Assembly: GCA_029962745.1 (NCBI GenBank)
Contig: CM057158.1
Coordinates: forward strand, 2,701,558-2,765,557
From: Echinometra lucunter
Lineage: Eukaryota; Echinodermata; Echinoidea; Camarodonta; Echinometridae
DNA: 64,000 nt
Direction: 5' to 3'
Below the pieces are notes generated by a model, which was not told the DNA's origin, did no database searches, and saw only the letters and a list, made by a program, of their open reading frames with translations. Position numbers and translations under genes: made by a program. This document shows, piece after piece, positions 26,532 through 35,020 of this stretch. Positions within the stretch are counted from its first letter, which is position 1. Each line of letters begins with the position of its first letter.

Positions 26532-29500
26532 GTTGCAAGCCGATCTAACCACAACTAGAGATACTTTAAAATGTGAGCTAGCGAAGCGAGCCAGTGCTGG
26601 AAAGTTTTTTGTTATCCTTTTTACTTTGAAATTCTTCCCCCCCCCATTTGCCCTTCCCTTTTTATTTATTTTTTAATACTCTTAGAGAATTGCATGGGCT
26701 ATGTCATTTCTGATTGTGAATTATTGGGGGCAGTGTTAATGCAGACCATCTTCCTACCAACAATATTGGGGGATATATCCCCATCCCCCTTCTCCAAATC
26801 GACACCCATATTGTTGCTTAAACTATTGTTTGCTGGCTACAGTATATTCTGCAATCTAATCCTCATAAAAGCAGTAGTTTTAAAGAGAGCCATTCCTGAA
26901 ATAGTGTTTAGCAATGCTGTCTGTTGGCTATACAGTCCCTCGTTTTATTTTTGCTGGGGTTTATTTTGGCATGGCTTCCTTTGATGACAGGTAAAGGTAA
27001 ATTGTTTGCTTTTTAATGAGTTATCATTTGAATTCGTGTATATAACATTTATACGCGTAGATTAGAAAAATGAGATCAATTGCACATTTTTAAATGGAAA
27101 ATGTTGATATCTGAATGCTAACCACAATACGCATTTATGGGAATGTTATACCAATTATGGAAAAGAACCATGCATTGTTTGTGTATATTATATAAATATT
27201 GTATATTTTTTGTATCTTCAAGGTCAAGATATCACTTCACTTAAATGCATTAACCTTGAAAAATCTATTGTGAACTATGTAGAACTATTAAAGCTTCATG
27301 TCATCTCCAGTTTTCAAGATAGTTTCCCATAATGTAGGGTGTGAGTCACTATGTGTTCCTAAATGGTTGCAAAATGATGTTTATCTTCATTTTCACCATC
27401 ATATTTTGACCAGATAACCTTCTGGAAGTGAAATTTCACTGAGGCTGCCCTGAAATATTGGAAAATGTCTACAATATCACTAATTTTAATCATCCTACCA
27501 GTTGGGACTAATGGTGTAATTTGAAGGACGAATTTGCCAATTTAGAAAAAAAAATAAAAAAATCAAACTTTGAGGGCGCCCTATGCCCAAACAGCAATGA
27601 CTTTTGTCGTGATTTTTTCAGAAGTTAAAGAAAAGATGTAATAGATATAGTACAAATGAAAAAATTGCATTTTGCTTGCTTTGTTTTTATGTTAAATGAT
27701 AAATAAGGACTTTTAACCTTTTGACATTGCCTAGCCTATAGTGCATATGGCGGCCATCTTGAAAAATAGCCGCCATTTTTTATCTAGACATCAAGAAATA
27801 GTCATATCCTCAAAATAACCTCAGATCTGGATTCTCCATCCCGAAAAATCCCTATTTCCAATTTTTGAACATTCTTGGGATGTTTAAAGTAGGTAAACAG
27901 AAAATCCAAGATGGCCGCCGGCGGCCATTTTGGATTTTCGCGTATATCTCAAATTGCTCAATGCTGACAGAGCTCCAGCATGTGGATTGTTGAAACAGAA
28001 GGTCTGAACAGTCGATATCAATTAAAAAAAAAACTATAACATTCCAATGCAACCTTACCCCCCATGGCTACCGGACTACTACAACAATTGGAATATATAT
28101 ACTGACATAAATTTAGCTGTACTTTAACCAAGGTCTTTCCATCCTTCCAATTCTAACTCACCATTTGGTTTTGATGAAGCTTCTGATGAAATCAGTCCTT
28201 CTAAATGACAATCTATCAGAGTCTTGTTTAGCTCTCTCCGCTGCTCAGAGCGAATTGTCCGACTCTTCCATTCCTGCAGCATGTGAAATATGGCATCAAA
28301 TGGGTCTCTCATATGCATGTGCATGTAAGATTGTACTTTTGAATATGGGAATCGAAGATTGAAGCCAAGGTCATGTATCTTGTCAAATGGGATCATTCTT
28401 GACAGTTTAAACAGCTCTTCATCAGAGACCCCATCAGGTGTTGTCGTAGCACTAGATGTGGACATTTTGCTAGGTAGAGTTGTACTGTTACGTATGGTCT
28501 TTACCTTTGGTGAAGACACCCTGGGTTCATCTGAAATGAGACAAGATAAGGAGAGAAGAGGACTTCAAGGACAGAACACAGAACTGGAATTTAGGGGAAC
28601 TATGGCACCTGCATGCAGGTGGCATAATAGAAGACATCTCCAAAATAAATTTCAAGGGGAAAAATAATAATGCTTAGAAATTAATATTTCACATAAAATC
28701 TATACACACACATATATATTGTTTATTAACATAAATATAATTTGGTACTGATGTACTGTTTTACTTTTGTATGGAAAGTGCACAGAGAAATGCACTTCAT
28801 AAGAATAGTCTTATTATTATCATTGTTATCATACTTTTTCAAGAGCCACACCATGAATGCCCCAGAGCAATGTGTGCATGAGCACTCTTTATTCTCTCTC
28901 CTTCGTACTGAAAATAAAACTTGAGTCCTTATTATTTTCCAATGTAATGAGTTTTGATGAGCACTCTTGAAAGTAACATATTTATGACCTCTACATTGAT
29001 CTAAAAAAAAAAAAAATTATGGTGTAAGGATATTCCTAAGGACTGGTCTCTACCTTCGATAAACCTGTTTTCATCAATAACATGTGTCAACACACGTAAA
29101 CCAGCGTTCTCCAAGAGCTGCTTCAGTTTGGGTCTTTGTTCATTCCCCCGAATATCACCTCTCCACATCTTCAGCATTTCAAAGGTGGCTCCCCCAAGGA
29201 TTCCTGTTGGATCTCGCACTTGAAGTCTACCGAGTTCATGATAAGAAAATCCCAGTTCAATTCCTAGCTTGACGACACGGTCACTTGGAATCTGCTGAGC
29301 AAGTTCCAGGAGATCTGTATCAGAGAGCGGTTTGGACTTCTCTACAGCTTTCTTTGGTTCTTTAATGGTACGCTCAGGTTGGGGACTTACAGCATTTCCG
29401 GAAAAAGCCTCTTTGGCTTGTTGTTTCTCAGCCAGCATCTGTTTTAAAACATATGAATGACAAAATTAAATAAGGTCAAATAAAGACAATGAAAGACCAC

Positions 29501-32500
29501 TAAAGTGGATTGTAAAATATATACTCAGGTGATGATTGCTCTCTGTGGACAATTCTTTACACTACTAGTAAAATTCCCTGAACCCTGAACCCAGGAGTAG
29601 TAACCTAATTCCCTGGCATAAAAACCAATACCCATATACCTTTCATCTCTCTCTCTCTCACCTATGATAAGTAGTTGAACTGTAAAAACAGGCAAAAGTC
29701 TCTGATACAGAGACATACAATGCACTATAAAATTACAAGGGCAAGCAATTGAGGGTAAAGCTATTGGGCAGTTAAAAGTAAATCAATACCTTCGCTGAGG
29801 GAATCATTCAATTATCAATCCTTAGTAATGTATAAAGGTTATCTCAACCCCTTTCCCTCCTACAGAAACATCAAAAATTGCACGACTACATCAATTGTCA
29901 TGCACGATGTTAATACTACATTACCTCGGCCTCTAGCTGTTGATAATACTCGGCATTCTTCTTCCTCCTCTCTTCTTTAGTGGTAGGTTTCACCTTCACT
30001 TCAGAATCAGAATTAGACTGTTCCATTTTTGCTTCCTTTGGCCTCACTGTGGGTTGAATCTTGGCCTTGGGGAAGGAAGTTTTGTCACACATCTCGCAGA
30101 TGTTTGATTTCATGTTGGTGTTAAGGAAGGTGCAGTGTTGACAGGTCCATCCTTCTTGGCTACCCTGGGGGATGTCTCTGGGTTCCTGTCCTGGTGCCTT
30201 TGATGAGCCAGGGATCTGCTGCCTAATCTCTGGGAGGTTAGTTGATGCAGACATGGTCCCTGCAGAAGTCGCAGAAGACAGCACCTTGCCTTGGCGTACC
30301 GCCATTCCAGCCCCTGTGGCAACTGCAGGACCTGCAGTAACCTTTGGGGGACTAGCCCCCGCAGCTTCTTGACAAGACCTTCCTGGCATCCCTGATGGAT
30401 GACCAAGAAGCTCTTCTAACCTCTTTACAAGGTCTTCATGCTTCTGAGTTAGAAGTTGCTCTTCTTGAACCAGCTTAGCTCTCTTAACTGGGTCTGTTTC
30501 ATGCTTTTTAAGATCGCGAACACTGATCAAGTTCTCCATGATAGCAATGTCTTCAGCTGTGATCTCATCCTGTTTAGCTTGAAGTTTGCTATCATTAGTC
30601 CTACCAGAGGTGTTCTGCGGTGCCATTCCCCCACCTCGGAGTGAAGGGACAAACTTATAGGGTGATTCCTCTATGAAGTCAGGTGATTTATAACCCTGTG
30701 CTTTTGGTGTACCTGACCCCAAGGAGGTTCTTCCCAGTGGTAGTCTGTACGTATCATTTGGGGGTGCTCGGACATCAAGATCCTCCTCGCTGTTGATGTA
30801 AGATGTGTCACCTGGTACTGTGGCAACCGAGTAGTAAGTGGAGACCATTGAATCAAGCTCCTGGAAGAGAGGATCGAGATTGGGTTTAAAGAAAAGGATT
30901 TTTCATGCTTTTAAAGAGATAAAAAATAAAAAGTCAAGTTTCCTTCAGTTTCAACTGGATGATTACCTAAAACTTTTTGTTCAAACAGCCGTCCCATGGT
31001 AGGGGAAGCTCATGCAAGATGCATCAACAAAAATGATGGAAAGTATGTTATTGCCAGCATGTGATGGAATACCAGTTAATACAATAATTGTTATAGCAAT
31101 CAAATTTACATCAAAGATATATTGACACAATCCAAAACATGAAACATATTGAGGGCAGGAATTCTAATTTGAACAACTCAATAAATAACATGACAATATA
31201 CAATTTTCTCCACATTTCATGACAATCAGGGGAAAAAACAGATATGCACCAGTATGCAGTGGTTAGATGTACTAGTACTCTATACAAAAGGATATTCAGC
31301 AGACAAGCTGATGTGTTGGGGGGGGAGGGGGAGGGGAGGAGGGAGGGGGAAAGGGAAAGGGAGGGGGAAAGGGTAAGGGAGGAGTGATCTAACAGTACTT
31401 ACTCAGAATGATCACAATAGCACATCACTGGAGCAATTTTGCTAGTGTCATATACATGTATTTTGCTTGCAATTTAAAAAAAAAAAGGGGGGGGCAAAAT
31501 CCTAAGGACATATGACATCAAGGCTATTATCATCTTTTTGTCAAAGTATGACAAATATGAAAGCAAATAAAAACAGCTTCTGTAAAACAACTAATTTACA
31601 TATCAGCTAGGAAACTCATAGACCTCAACATTTGGACCTCTACCTCAACCTCTACCCCCTGTAAACGTCAATGCTTTACCAATATAATCACACATTCAAT
31701 GATTGCAGTATCAGAACAGGCATCTACATGTATAAACATATATTAAATTCAAAGTCATATTATTTGCATCAGACTGGCATGTACATGTAGTTTCATCATG
31801 CAATGTTAATAAGATCCTATTTACACAATCGTTCTAATTTCAACATCAGCTTTTCATCAAACAACATACGAAACTCTGTAGTATAATATATCAATATAAT
31901 AATGGAAAAGCCCAGGCAATTAAGTGGAACCTTTAATGACAGCTGCACCTTCCTTAATCACATTTTATTTTACTCTTGTTTTGATTTTTAATGTGTTTCC
32001 AAAATGGATTTTGTTTTAGTCAATGAACTGGTAATGAAAAAAAAAAAATCAATAGGCTGAAAACTCAAAAGATGTAAAAAATTAAATGGATGCCTCTTTA
32101 CTGTGAAATATCAATTAACATTCATTTTTACAGTGGAGCTTATCCACATATCCAAGCAAATTATCTTGTTTTCTAGCTGGTGCATGAGAAAGCTTCTATA
32201 GATGGCTTTTAAAGTAAAAGTGCTCGTGTAATAATTATTGTGAAATGTTGATACTGATATTAGGAGGACTGAAATAAACAGTGAAGTGGGGAAACATGCA
32301 TGCAGCAAAACATGACTTCTAATGTGATCATAATATACATTTAAACACTGTATTTTGTTTGGAGATATAAAAGGGTGCATGCTCAGTGTATGTACATGTT
32401 CACTATTAAAGCAAATGACCTTCTGGCTCTTAACAGACAATGTATGTTGTTTCCTAAGTGCCAGAAGGGCATTTAAGCTAATATGGAACTCATACATAGA

Positions 32501-33495
32501 AAACCATAAAGGCATTTGATTGATTGTAATAAAAACAGAGAGCCAGAAGATCATTTGCTCATATACTTTAATATGGAGTTAACATCCTTTTGGCTCTCGG
32601 CACATGATATATGAAGGGATTTTTGACATTAGGGGTGAATACTTGGGGGGGGGGGGGGGGGGGGTGTGTGAATACTAGAGGTATGTGCATACAATATATC
32701 TTCTGTATTAAGATTTCTACCTGGTTATCTGTATCAGCAGTAGAAGTGTTGGGCTGAGTAGAGCAAATGTAATGGAAATAATAAAAATATGGTAATCTCA
32801 TGCCAATATTGCAATGTCTGTAATTATCATCATACCAGATTACAACATGCCCATATTCATGTTTGAAAATGAGTTAGTTCATATAAGGTTTTGAACATGT
32901 TTTTAGAAAAATATCAATCACGTCCCAGACGGAAAAAAGTAAAATACTTGTATGATCAGAACCAAGAGCAAAATGTTTTATTACAGGTATCAATAAACAC
33001 TTTGCATTTTTGGCTTATATTTCAACACATATTCCATGTCTGAAGATCTCCTTGTCTCTTCTTTCTTCTGTCCTCCCTTTCCAACATCTTAACAATTTCA
33101 GTACATGTATTATAAGTAAGATGTTCCTTCGCTCTACTATAGCTAACAAGACTGAAAGACAAAAAGAAAGCCCCAAAGAATGCCTTCCCACAAGGCTGAC
33201 AGCCCAAGAAACAGTATGTTGGTGTTGCAGTTTCTGGGGGTTTACTAGTTTATGACTGTTGGCCTCACAGACTGTCGACCTAACGGGATGTCCTGACTTC
33301 TGTCATTTCTGACATTAGTCTTTACATAATCAATTTGAATAAACAGCATTTAGAATCCATTTCATACATGTAAAGCTGGCTTGGATAAGGCTATATTGTT
33401 ATGAATTTTGTTATTCATTTCATCATATAATTTCAGTTATGATGATTTCTTACCACATCTGTGGGTAGCTGGAGCGGTTCTTGGTCTGGACTCAT
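5950..33495 (-). CDS. RNF31: RNF31/HOIP-type RBR E3 ubiquitin ligase with three Death domains (18 coding exons)
   Basis: Joining 18 minus-strand exons at GT-AG boundaries gives one frame of 1,310 residues. Layout: coiled coil (about 120-168), NZF zinc finger (251-277; Cys 254, 257, 269, 272), Death domains (365-445, 490-568, 583-666), UBA-like helical region (about 671-885), RING1 (941-990), IBR (1039-1084), RING2 (1114-1160) with predicted catalytic Cys1128 in KGGCMHFKC, and a linear-ubiquitin-determining domain to the C terminus, including [12 protein letters not shown]. In known HOIP this RBR-LDD core makes Met1-linked ubiquitin chains in the cytosol for NF-kB and cell-death signalling, and the UBA region binds HOIL-1. 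That function is inferred from family identity. Human HOIP has 1,072 residues, an N-terminal PUB domain and several NZF-type fingers; here there is one NZF, no PUB found, and three added Death domains. The start codon is uncertain because its exon follows a splice acceptor. Confidence 0.95.
6205..6373 (-). CDS. RNF31: RNF31-like exon 17 (LDD, C-terminal part)
   Basis: Encodes [18 protein letters not shown] through [10 protein letters not shown], matching the end of the HOIP LDD, the domain that positions the acceptor ubiquitin for Met1 linkage. Phase 2 in, phase 0 out. The donor is GTAAGT. The acceptor (ccgaag) is weak, but the junction codon restores the exact human spacing. Confidence 0.9.
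6751..6905 (-). CDS. RNF31: RNF31-like exon 16 (LDD, middle part)
   Basis: Encodes 51 residues from [13 protein letters not shown] to GNAGLC, with the conserved [15 protein letters not shown] stretch of the HOIP LDD. It is preceded by a good acceptor (ctgtaacag) and ends at GTATGG. Confidence 0.92.
7522..7635 (-). CDS. RNF31: RNF31-like exon 15 (end of RING2, start of LDD)
   Basis: Encodes 38 residues including [16 protein letters not shown], one of the most conserved segments of HOIP. Both boundaries are phase 0 (acceptor atttcag, donor GTGAGT). Confidence 0.95.
7757..7910 (-). repeat. tRNA-derived SINE
   Basis: On the minus strand the element opens with a tRNA-like A box (TGGCCCAGTGGA, about 7885-7897) and a perfect B box (GGTTCGAATCC, 7843-7853). 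A body follows with CGTCTTTCGGATGG and GACGTTAAAGGCCGGTCCC, resembling the conserved central domain of metazoan SINEs. It sits in the intron between exons 14 and 15. It is not a tRNA gene: no cloverleaf closes around the boxes. Confidence 0.8.
8423..8541 (-). CDS. RNF31: RNF31-like exon 14 (RING2, catalytic cysteine)
   Basis: Encodes [15 protein letters not shown] followed by CMHFKCPQC and EFCCGC, the RING2 of an RBR ligase. The Cys after GG (residue 1128 of the assembled protein) aligns with the ubiquitin-accepting Cys885 of human HOIP. The His two residues later is also kept, so the enzyme looks catalytically competent. Donor GTAAGT. Confidence 0.95.
9045..9252 (-). CDS. RNF31: RNF31-like exon 13 (IBR domain)
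   Basis: Encodes most of the in-between-RING domain: zinc ligands Cys1044, 1060, 1063, 1068, 1071, His1079 and Cys1084 can be read directly. It then gives the linker [16 protein letters not shown], which closely follows HOIP. Acceptor cctttgcag, donor GTGAGT, phase 1 out. Confidence 0.95.
9835..9933 (-). CDS. RNF31: RNF31-like exon 12 (RING1-IBR linker)
   Basis: Encodes 33 residues from [14 protein letters not shown] to FCWCAH, ending in the first IBR zinc ligands. Phase 0 at both ends. A purine triplet run (AAG/AGA) lies just downstream in the intron. Confidence 0.93.
10145..10480 (-). mobile_element. LINE reverse-transcriptase C-terminal relic
   Basis: The minus strand encodes a basic, interrupted peptide with [14 protein letters not shown] and [12 protein letters not shown]. 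This is the typical tail of non-LTR retrotransposon ORF2 proteins (RL-W-GHV-R then RGRP). It is truncated and lies in the intron between exons 11 and 12. The specific clade cannot be told from this fragment. Confidence 0.7.
10720..10893 (-). CDS. RNF31: RNF31-like exon 11 (RING1)
   Basis: Encodes [20 protein letters not shown] through [12 protein letters not shown], completing RING1 (Cys959, 961, 964, 967, 986, 989), the E2-recruiting finger. Phase 0 at both ends; acceptor tcctacag, donor GTAAGT. Confidence 0.95.
10935..11027. mobile_element. short TTAA-flanked MITE (about 85 bp)
   Basis: TTAA at 10935-10938 and 11024-11027 flank a small element with inverted ends CCCATTG.. and ..CAATGGG, and an internal hairpin (CCTGAG..CTCAGG). 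The TTAA duplication with CCC termini is the piggyBac signature. A diverged relative of its left half lies at 52366-52425. Confidence 0.65.
11345..11660. repeat. purine-rich imperfect direct repeat
   Basis: A GA-rich stretch carries two copies of a roughly 105-bp unit beginning AGAAAGAGAGACAGGATATG at about 11446 and in diverged form near 11550. Minus-strand frames across it are low-complexity and not genes. Confidence 0.5.
11824..12024 (-). CDS. RNF31: RNF31-like exon 10 (end of UBA region, start of RING1)
   Basis: Encodes 67 residues. The C-terminal part [17 protein letters not shown] supplies the first two RING1 cysteines (941, 944) and aligns with the HOIP RING1 entry. Phase 0 at both ends (acceptor tctgacag). 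Confidence 0.93.
12457..12657 (-). CDS. RNF31: RNF31-like exon 9 (UBA-like helical region)
   Basis: Encodes 67 residues including [18 protein letters not shown] and AEKALDAL, a UBA-type helix pattern. In human HOIP this region binds the HOIL-1 UBL. Phase 0 in and out; donor GTGAGT. Confidence 0.88.
13279..13306. repeat. 12-bp-stem hairpin
   Basis: AGGAAGTTCCTG and CAGGAACTTCCT face each other across CAAA, immediately left of the TTAA MITE. No function is evident. Confidence 0.7.
13314..13729. mobile_element. piggyBac-like MITE, copy 1 (408 bp)
   Basis: TTAA at 13314-13317 and 13726-13729 flank inverted ends CCCATTCGTGACA and TGTCATGAATGGG. An inverted, highly similar copy of the same length lies at 58918-59332. 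The minus-strand open frame beginning [13 protein letters not shown] is shared with that copy but shows no known transposase motif. I treat it as a by-product of the repeat. Confidence 0.85.
14170..14262 (-). CDS. RNF31: RNF31-like exon 8 (UBA core)
   Basis: Encodes 31 residues, [16 protein letters not shown] then [15 protein letters not shown], with a UBA-like helix-turn ([12 protein letters not shown]). The in-phase joint to exon 7 requires the exon 7 donor GTCTCA, because the nearby GTACGT donor would create an immediate stop. Confidence 0.85.
14711..15617 (+). repeat. 0.9-kb interspersed repeat with internal DR1-rich units, copy 1
   Basis: The element begins near a perfect 20-bp palindrome (TTCGACCACGCGTGGTCGAA, 14724-14743) and ATGCCTCCGC, and ends GCGGAGGCAT, so its ends are inverted repeats. 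Inside are tandem units with TGACCTTTGACCTTG, AATCTAATCAGATCATYG, TTAAGTTATCGCGAGAACG, and a GGAC run (GGACGGACGGACGG). An inverted copy lies at 60860-61736. Frames translating to [15 protein letters not shown] are repeat products, not genes. Confidence 0.85.
15762..15953 (-). CDS. RNF31: RNF31-like exon 7 (UBA region, N-terminal helices)
   Basis: Encodes 64 residues, including [18 protein letters not shown] and [15 protein letters not shown]. It matches the start of the HOIP UBA-containing helical domain in position. Acceptor cacacag. The donor GTCTCA is non-optimal; a stronger-looking GTACGT four bases upstream breaks the frame. Confidence 0.85.
15954..19707 (-). other. intron between RNF31-like exons 6 and 7
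   Basis: About 3.8 kb of AT-rich sequence with short frames on both strands but no recognisable protein, RNA gene or clear terminal-inverted-repeat element. Purine-rich and T-rich stretches occur near 17880-18120. Confidence 0.6.
19708..19865 (-). CDS. RNF31: RNF31-like exon 6 (linker after the Death domains)
   Basis: Encodes 53 residues, [20 protein letters not shown] to SLKRIAELR, linking the third Death domain to the UBA region. Phase 1 in, phase 0 out, donor GTATGT. No domain is recognised in it. It is retained because it alone bridges exons 5 and 7 in frame. Confidence 0.85.
20400..20835 (+). repeat. tandem repeat with nuclear-receptor-like half sites
   Basis: Three units (near 20404, 20522 and 20675) share CATTTGACCTCATTTGACC, TTTGACC, and CATACATGACCTTTGACCC, followed by an ACGGACAGACGG end. 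It is related in style to the 0.9-kb repeats but is a separate family. The downstream frame at 20778-21140 starts inside it and is not recognised. Confidence 0.7.
21672..23079. mobile_element. 1.4-kb non-autonomous DNA transposon
   Basis: Inverted ends CATATGCAGGGATGCCAG (21672-21689) and CTGGCATCCCTGCATATG (23062-23079). The interior has GCGCGAAGCGCACATCACG near its left end and a more GC-rich section near its right end. No transposase frame is recognisable. The CAGGGATGCC terminus resembles hAT elements. The target duplication is ambiguous because the flank CATATG is itself palindromic. Confidence 0.75.
23340..23618 (-). CDS. RNF31: RNF31-like exon 5: third Death domain
   Basis: Encodes residues 578-670. 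[18 protein letters not shown], then QLGVYLGFS, then [10 protein letters not shown] and [10 protein letters not shown] follow the six-helix Death-domain pattern, including the LG..LGFS turn and the MLL-WK helix. Phase 1 at both ends, the same as exon 4. Acceptor gttccctag, donor GTGAGT. Death-domain identity is read from the pattern; partners are unknown. Confidence 0.88.
25005..25036. repeat. poly-G run (32 bases)
   Basis: An uninterrupted G homopolymer inside the 4.2-kb element. Its exact length is likely unreliable in any assembly. The frame running through it (poly-Gly) is an artefact. Confidence 0.95.
26491..26526. repeat. (GA)n microsatellite
   Basis: Eighteen perfect GA units inside the 4.2-kb element. 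Confidence 0.95.
28162..28530 (-). CDS. RNF31: RNF31-like exon 4: second Death domain
   Basis: Encodes residues 455-577. A Ser/Thr-rich leader precedes [45 protein letters not shown] and [10 protein letters not shown]. This is a Death-domain pattern with the conserved Trp-Lys in the ML-EWK helix. Phase 1 at both ends (acceptor catttcag, donor GTGAGT), so the exon is symmetric and can be gained or lost without breaking the frame. Confidence 0.9.
29054..29438 (-). CDS. RNF31: RNF31-like exon 3: first Death domain
   Basis: Encodes residues 327-454. After a Lys/Glu-rich leader come [41 protein letters not shown] and [10 protein letters not shown], the third instance of the same Death-domain pattern. 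Phase 0 in and phase 1 out. The leader extends the charged region that ends exon 2. Confidence 0.9.
29925..30860 (-). CDS. RNF31: RNF31-like exon 2 (coiled coil and NZF zinc finger)
   Basis: A 312-codon exon. It contains a charged helical stretch (AIMENLISV to VKRLEELLG), a Gly/Pro/Ser-rich spacer, and a RanBP2-type [20 protein letters not shown] then [10 protein letters not shown]. The Thr-Phe after the second Cys is the dipeptide used by ubiquitin-binding NZFs. A basic/acidic helix ([18 protein letters not shown]) closes the exon. Human HOIP has several NZF-type fingers; only one is seen here. Confidence 0.93.
30861..33453 (-). other. intron between RNF31-like exons 1 and 2
   Basis: About 2.6 kb. 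It contains a G-rich purine tract at 31317-31384 with repeated GGGGGA and GGGAAA blocks (G-quadruplex-like), a 21-G run near 32645, and inverted and direct fragments of CCTTCTGGCTCT near 32409, 32461, 32541 and 32586. The same motif recurs near 3690, 21565 and 23270. No gene seen. Confidence 0.6.
33454..33495 (-). CDS. RNF31: RNF31-like exon 1 (proposed start codon)
   Basis: ATG in ACCATGAGT gives [14 protein letters not shown] and joins exon 2 in phase 0 at GTAAGA. The exon begins at 33498 just after a plausible acceptor (tctgattgcag), so an upstream exon must exist. It may be 5' UTR, or it may extend the protein, for example with a PUB domain. The start is therefore provisional. Confidence 0.65.
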
Positions 33496-34491
33496 GGTCT
33501 GCAATCAGAATGAGAAACTTATTGAAATACATGTAATCATGGAATCAGCAAGGGGGTTCAATTTCAGAATTTCTTCCCATCTGGACTTCTACAAAGAATA
33601 GAGCCTAGAGGCTTTATAATGGCTCTAAACAGAGCACTCCAGTAGTTTATAACTTATGATTAATAAATTTGTTAATATTTGTTTGTTTTCTATACTGTAT
33701 CCCATCTTGGTTTTTTTTTACATAAAAAAATTAAACCAAACAAGACCAAACCAAACTATGAAGAGAACTTAGTAAATTGAATGTTGTAAGTATGGTTAAC
33801 AAGTTCCCTACTTCATTTCCGAGTACATATAGGTATTGAACTTGTTAATCCTCAACACGATTACGATTTCATAAGTTCAAGTCCTCTTTTCTTTCCAAAC
33901 AGAAGTTTTATTGTACTCTCTATATCTCTGCACTTTGATCATCAGTTTCAATGAAAACTCATATATTATCAGAGGGCAACAATATTCAATCCAGTCTGTA
34001 TGATATGGTGAAATATGACAAATGGTTATTTGATTCCATGCTTAGACATGAAGAAAAATATTGACATTATCAATGAAAAGGCAAAACATGAAACTAAGGA
34101 AATAAAAAACACTGTATTTGGTTTATCAAATGCCATATCTTCCTGCAAATGTGTCATCAAAGATGATATTATCTGAATATTATGAATCTTCTTTTCTCTG
34201 TTTTAGCAAGTACTGCTCTCCGCTTTCCTTTATTTTCTGCTGAAGTGAAATTTTCACAGGGCTTTCTAGCCTTTTAGTGGAATCTCTTTGTGGAGGCAGA
34301 GATTATTTCAACTGCTTAGCACATCCTTCCTATCCAACTGTTTCACTGTTGACTCATAAGCTTTTTTTTTCCTGTCTGTAGAGAAAACAAAATCCGGAAC
34401 TATCATGCTGTTCCCATTTTTTCCCCTTTATGGTTGGATTCAATTGATCTCTTCCTTCCAGATCATGGAGTAATCATTTCCTCTTAAAGAT

Positions 34492-34815
34492 GCTAGGTCG
34501 TGGGCTTTCATGGGGAATGGATCATAATCTACTGACACCAGACTTTGTGAAAAGCACTGGAAATACCTGTAATAGAGCTACATTTCTAGAGCACAGCAAA
34601 ACAAGCTGTCACACCACAAACATTCTTCGGCCTGCTTCGGGCATTCTCGGGCCAGGGAAAGTGAGATAATGACTTTGCCATATGGGGAAAGGGTGAAATA
34701 TACAGAGCATTACATAAGGTCTGTTGGTCATAAAACTCACAGTGATGGACAACACCTGTTACTGGGTAATAAGCACCCATGGTGTCAAATTCCCCATGAA
34801 AGCCCACGACCTAGC
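34492..34815. mobile_element. 324-bp MITE with 27-bp inverted ends
   Basis: Positions 34492-34518 and 34789-34815 are perfect reverse complements, beginning GCTAGGTCGTGGGC. I could not identify a target duplication. The minus-strand frame at 34586-34807 lies inside it and is not a gene. Confidence 0.8.
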
Positions 34816-35020
34816 GTATATCTTCCACTTCAGGCATAAAAGAACAATGTGTAATATATGTCTACAATAGACAGTAAATAAAATGAATCTTGGAACCTAC
34901 CCAAAAGTACTGGCAGTAATAATATCACTTAGTATATTATTTGGGGGCAACAAGGATTTTGATTTTCTATGCCAAAATGTGAGATTTCCTTGGGCAATTT
35001 GAATATTTTTTATCTCCCCC

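Larger units (their letters stand above)
23881..28080. mobile_element. 4.2-kb element with about 340-bp inverted terminal repeats
   Basis: Sequence at 23881-24222 reappears inverted at 27738-28080 with high identity. Shared landmarks include AGTCCGGYAGCC at the ends, CCACATGCTGGAGCTCTGTC, and AAAATGGCCGCYGGCGGCCA. It fills most of the intron between Death-domain exons 4 and 5. The 3.5-kb interior has short repeated motifs such as GAGTGAGCGAAG and GCTAGCGAAGCGAGC, a 32-G run and a GA microsatellite, but no recognisable transposase. It is probably a non-autonomous or decayed DNA transposon. Confidence 0.8.
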
